From contig OENT01000050.1 of assembly GCA_900239685.1 (NCBI GenBank), positions 186,001 through 250,000 of the forward strand: a stretch of 64,000 nt of DNA, in the 5' to 3' direction. This DNA comes from Rotaria macrura (lineage: Eukaryota; Rotifera; Eurotatoria; Philodinida; Philodinidae). The position numbers and the translations under genes were made by a program. Of this stretch, positions 63,016-64,000 are shown piece by piece. Under the pieces are notes generated by a model. That model had not been told where the DNA came from, did not search any database, and saw only the letters and a list, made by a program, of their open reading frames with translations. Numbering within the stretch: the stretch's first letter is position 1; each line of letters opens with the position of its first letter.

Positions 63016-64000
63016 ATGTCAAATTCAAGCAATAGCTCTGCAGTTATAAATACGGATTCTTCATCAGAATTCATAATTCCCCATGATGTTCGATTTTGGT
63101 ATTTCCTCATTTTCGACATAATCTCAATTGTGCTAAGTTGCTTTACACTTTATCATCTCCTCTCAGATCGAGCACTTCGTCGTGCACTACATAATCATAT
63201 TTTTATTGTTCTTCTTCTACTTGGTCTTGTCTACGAATTGACAAATATTCCTTTCTTTCTTCGCAATGATTATTATGAAACTCCATGGTCAACATCACCT
63301 ACCTTTTATCTCTTTTGGGTCTTTTTTGATTACTCTTCGTATTCACTTCAAATAGCATTATTTACTTGGGCTACACTTGAAAGACATATACTTATATTTC
63401 ATGATAAATGGTTAACAACGAGGAGGCACCGTTTCTTCGTACACTATTTGCCACCGTGTATCATTACAATTTATTACTATGTCTATTACTCTATTGCCTA
63501 TTTCGGAAAACCCTGTTCACTCTCATTTGACGTCTTTTTATCCGGAGGTATGTATATTCCGTGTGCATATGATCGAACTCCATTGCTCTTTTGGGAACTT
63601 ACGTTTCATCAACTTTTTGCAAGTTTTCTCATATTAGCCGGCTGTTTGACATTAGTTATTCGTGTGATATGGCAGAAAACCCGCGTTCGTCAATCCATTG
63701 AATGGCGAAAACATCGAAAAATGATTCTTCAGTTGCTCATCGTTGCATCCGTCTACATTGATTTAAAATACCTTGGGTTGTGGTGATTTTTAATTATGCA
63801 TACGGCGAGTCCCCTCAAAATGGTAGAGTGGGCGTGATTATCAGCAAGTTTCTTGTTTACAACATAATCTTTCTCTGCCCATTTGTATGCTGCTCATCAT
63901 TGCCAGAACTGCGCAGGAAGTTTAAACAACAATTTATGTGTTGGCGACACCAGCGATCGATCGGTCAAATTGTAATAATCACGGCTGATTCAAATCTTCG
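63016..64000 (+). pseudogene. Rhodopsin-like GPCR with a frameshift before helix 7, cut by window end
   Basis: From the ATG at 63016 (63016 preferred over 62947 because it gives a short, glycosylation-rich N-terminus, SNSSNSS) the frame encodes six membrane helices. Visible are helix 1 (FWYFLIFDIISIVL), helix 2 (IFIVLLLLGLVYELTNIPFF), helix 3 ending TWATLERHIL, where ERH stands in the place of DRY, an extracellular loop with two cysteines (CSLSF..PCAY), helix 5 (QLFASFLILAGCLTLVIRVI) and helix 6 (ILQLLIVASVYI). At about 63762-63769, in a TTTAAAA run, the frame is lost and a TGA follows at 63784. The neighbouring frame continues as KIPWVVVIFNYAYGESP and then LVYNIIFLCPFVCCSSLPEL, the expected rest of helices 6-7. 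So one base is gained or lost: a pseudogene or an assembly error. The style matches the expanded receptor family of bdelloid rotifers; ligand unknown. Confidence 0.8.

Overview
The window is from an animal genome: it is AT-rich, its genes are split by spliceosomal introns, and it carries metazoan proteins (BNIP3, eIF4B, UBE2Z, an ELAV/Hu-type RNA-binding protein, CFAP47). Most introns are very short (about 47-80 nt, GT...AG), with a minority of 0.4-1.9 kb. Together with a rhodopsin-like receptor of the style abundant in bdelloid rotifers, this suggests a bdelloid or similarly compact spiralian. The taxon is an inference. I assembled the exon models by hand from splice sites and reading phase, so every multi-exon model below is phase-consistent but untested.

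Layout. 1-1.8 kb: a small secreted cysteine-rich peptide precursor (+). 1.8-7.3 kb: the N-terminal half of an axonemal CFAP47-like protein (-, 17 exons) that stops in the middle of a domain. 7.9-8.7 kb: a BNIP3-family mitophagy receptor (+), divergent from CFAP47. 12.5-13.0 kb: a 90-residue protein with two calcium-loop motifs (-). 13-23 kb: a gene-poor stretch holding two inverted-repeat elements side by side, one degenerate (about 1.0 kb) and one nearly perfect 383-bp hairpin, plus a weak coding relic. 23.2-24.6 kb: an intronless BTB + TLDc protein (-). 25.1-26.2 kb: a short RA-domain protein of N-terminal RASSF type (-). 27.2-31.4 kb: a Kelch-repeat protein (-). 31.5-32.6 kb: a single-pass membrane protein (-). 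33.1-44.7 kb: a 1,410-residue coiled-coil protein (-, 22 exons). 45.0-47.0 kb: a second, short coiled-coil protein (-). 47.7-51.0 kb: eIF4B (+). 52.2-56.8 kb: a three-RRM ELAV-like protein with an SR-type N-terminus (+). 57.2-60.1 kb: the E2 enzyme UBE2Z (+). 63.0-64.0 kb: a receptor gene with a frameshift, cut by the window edge (+).

The genes look like ordinary chromosomal neighbours rather than one pathway. Three adjacent + genes act in RNA or protein handling (translation initiation, RNA binding, ubiquitin-like conjugation). Two divergent gene pairs (CFAP47/BNIP3 and coiled-coil/eIF4B) have 570-660 bp shared upstream regions. I found no CRISPR array, rRNA, convincing tRNA or intact transposase gene.
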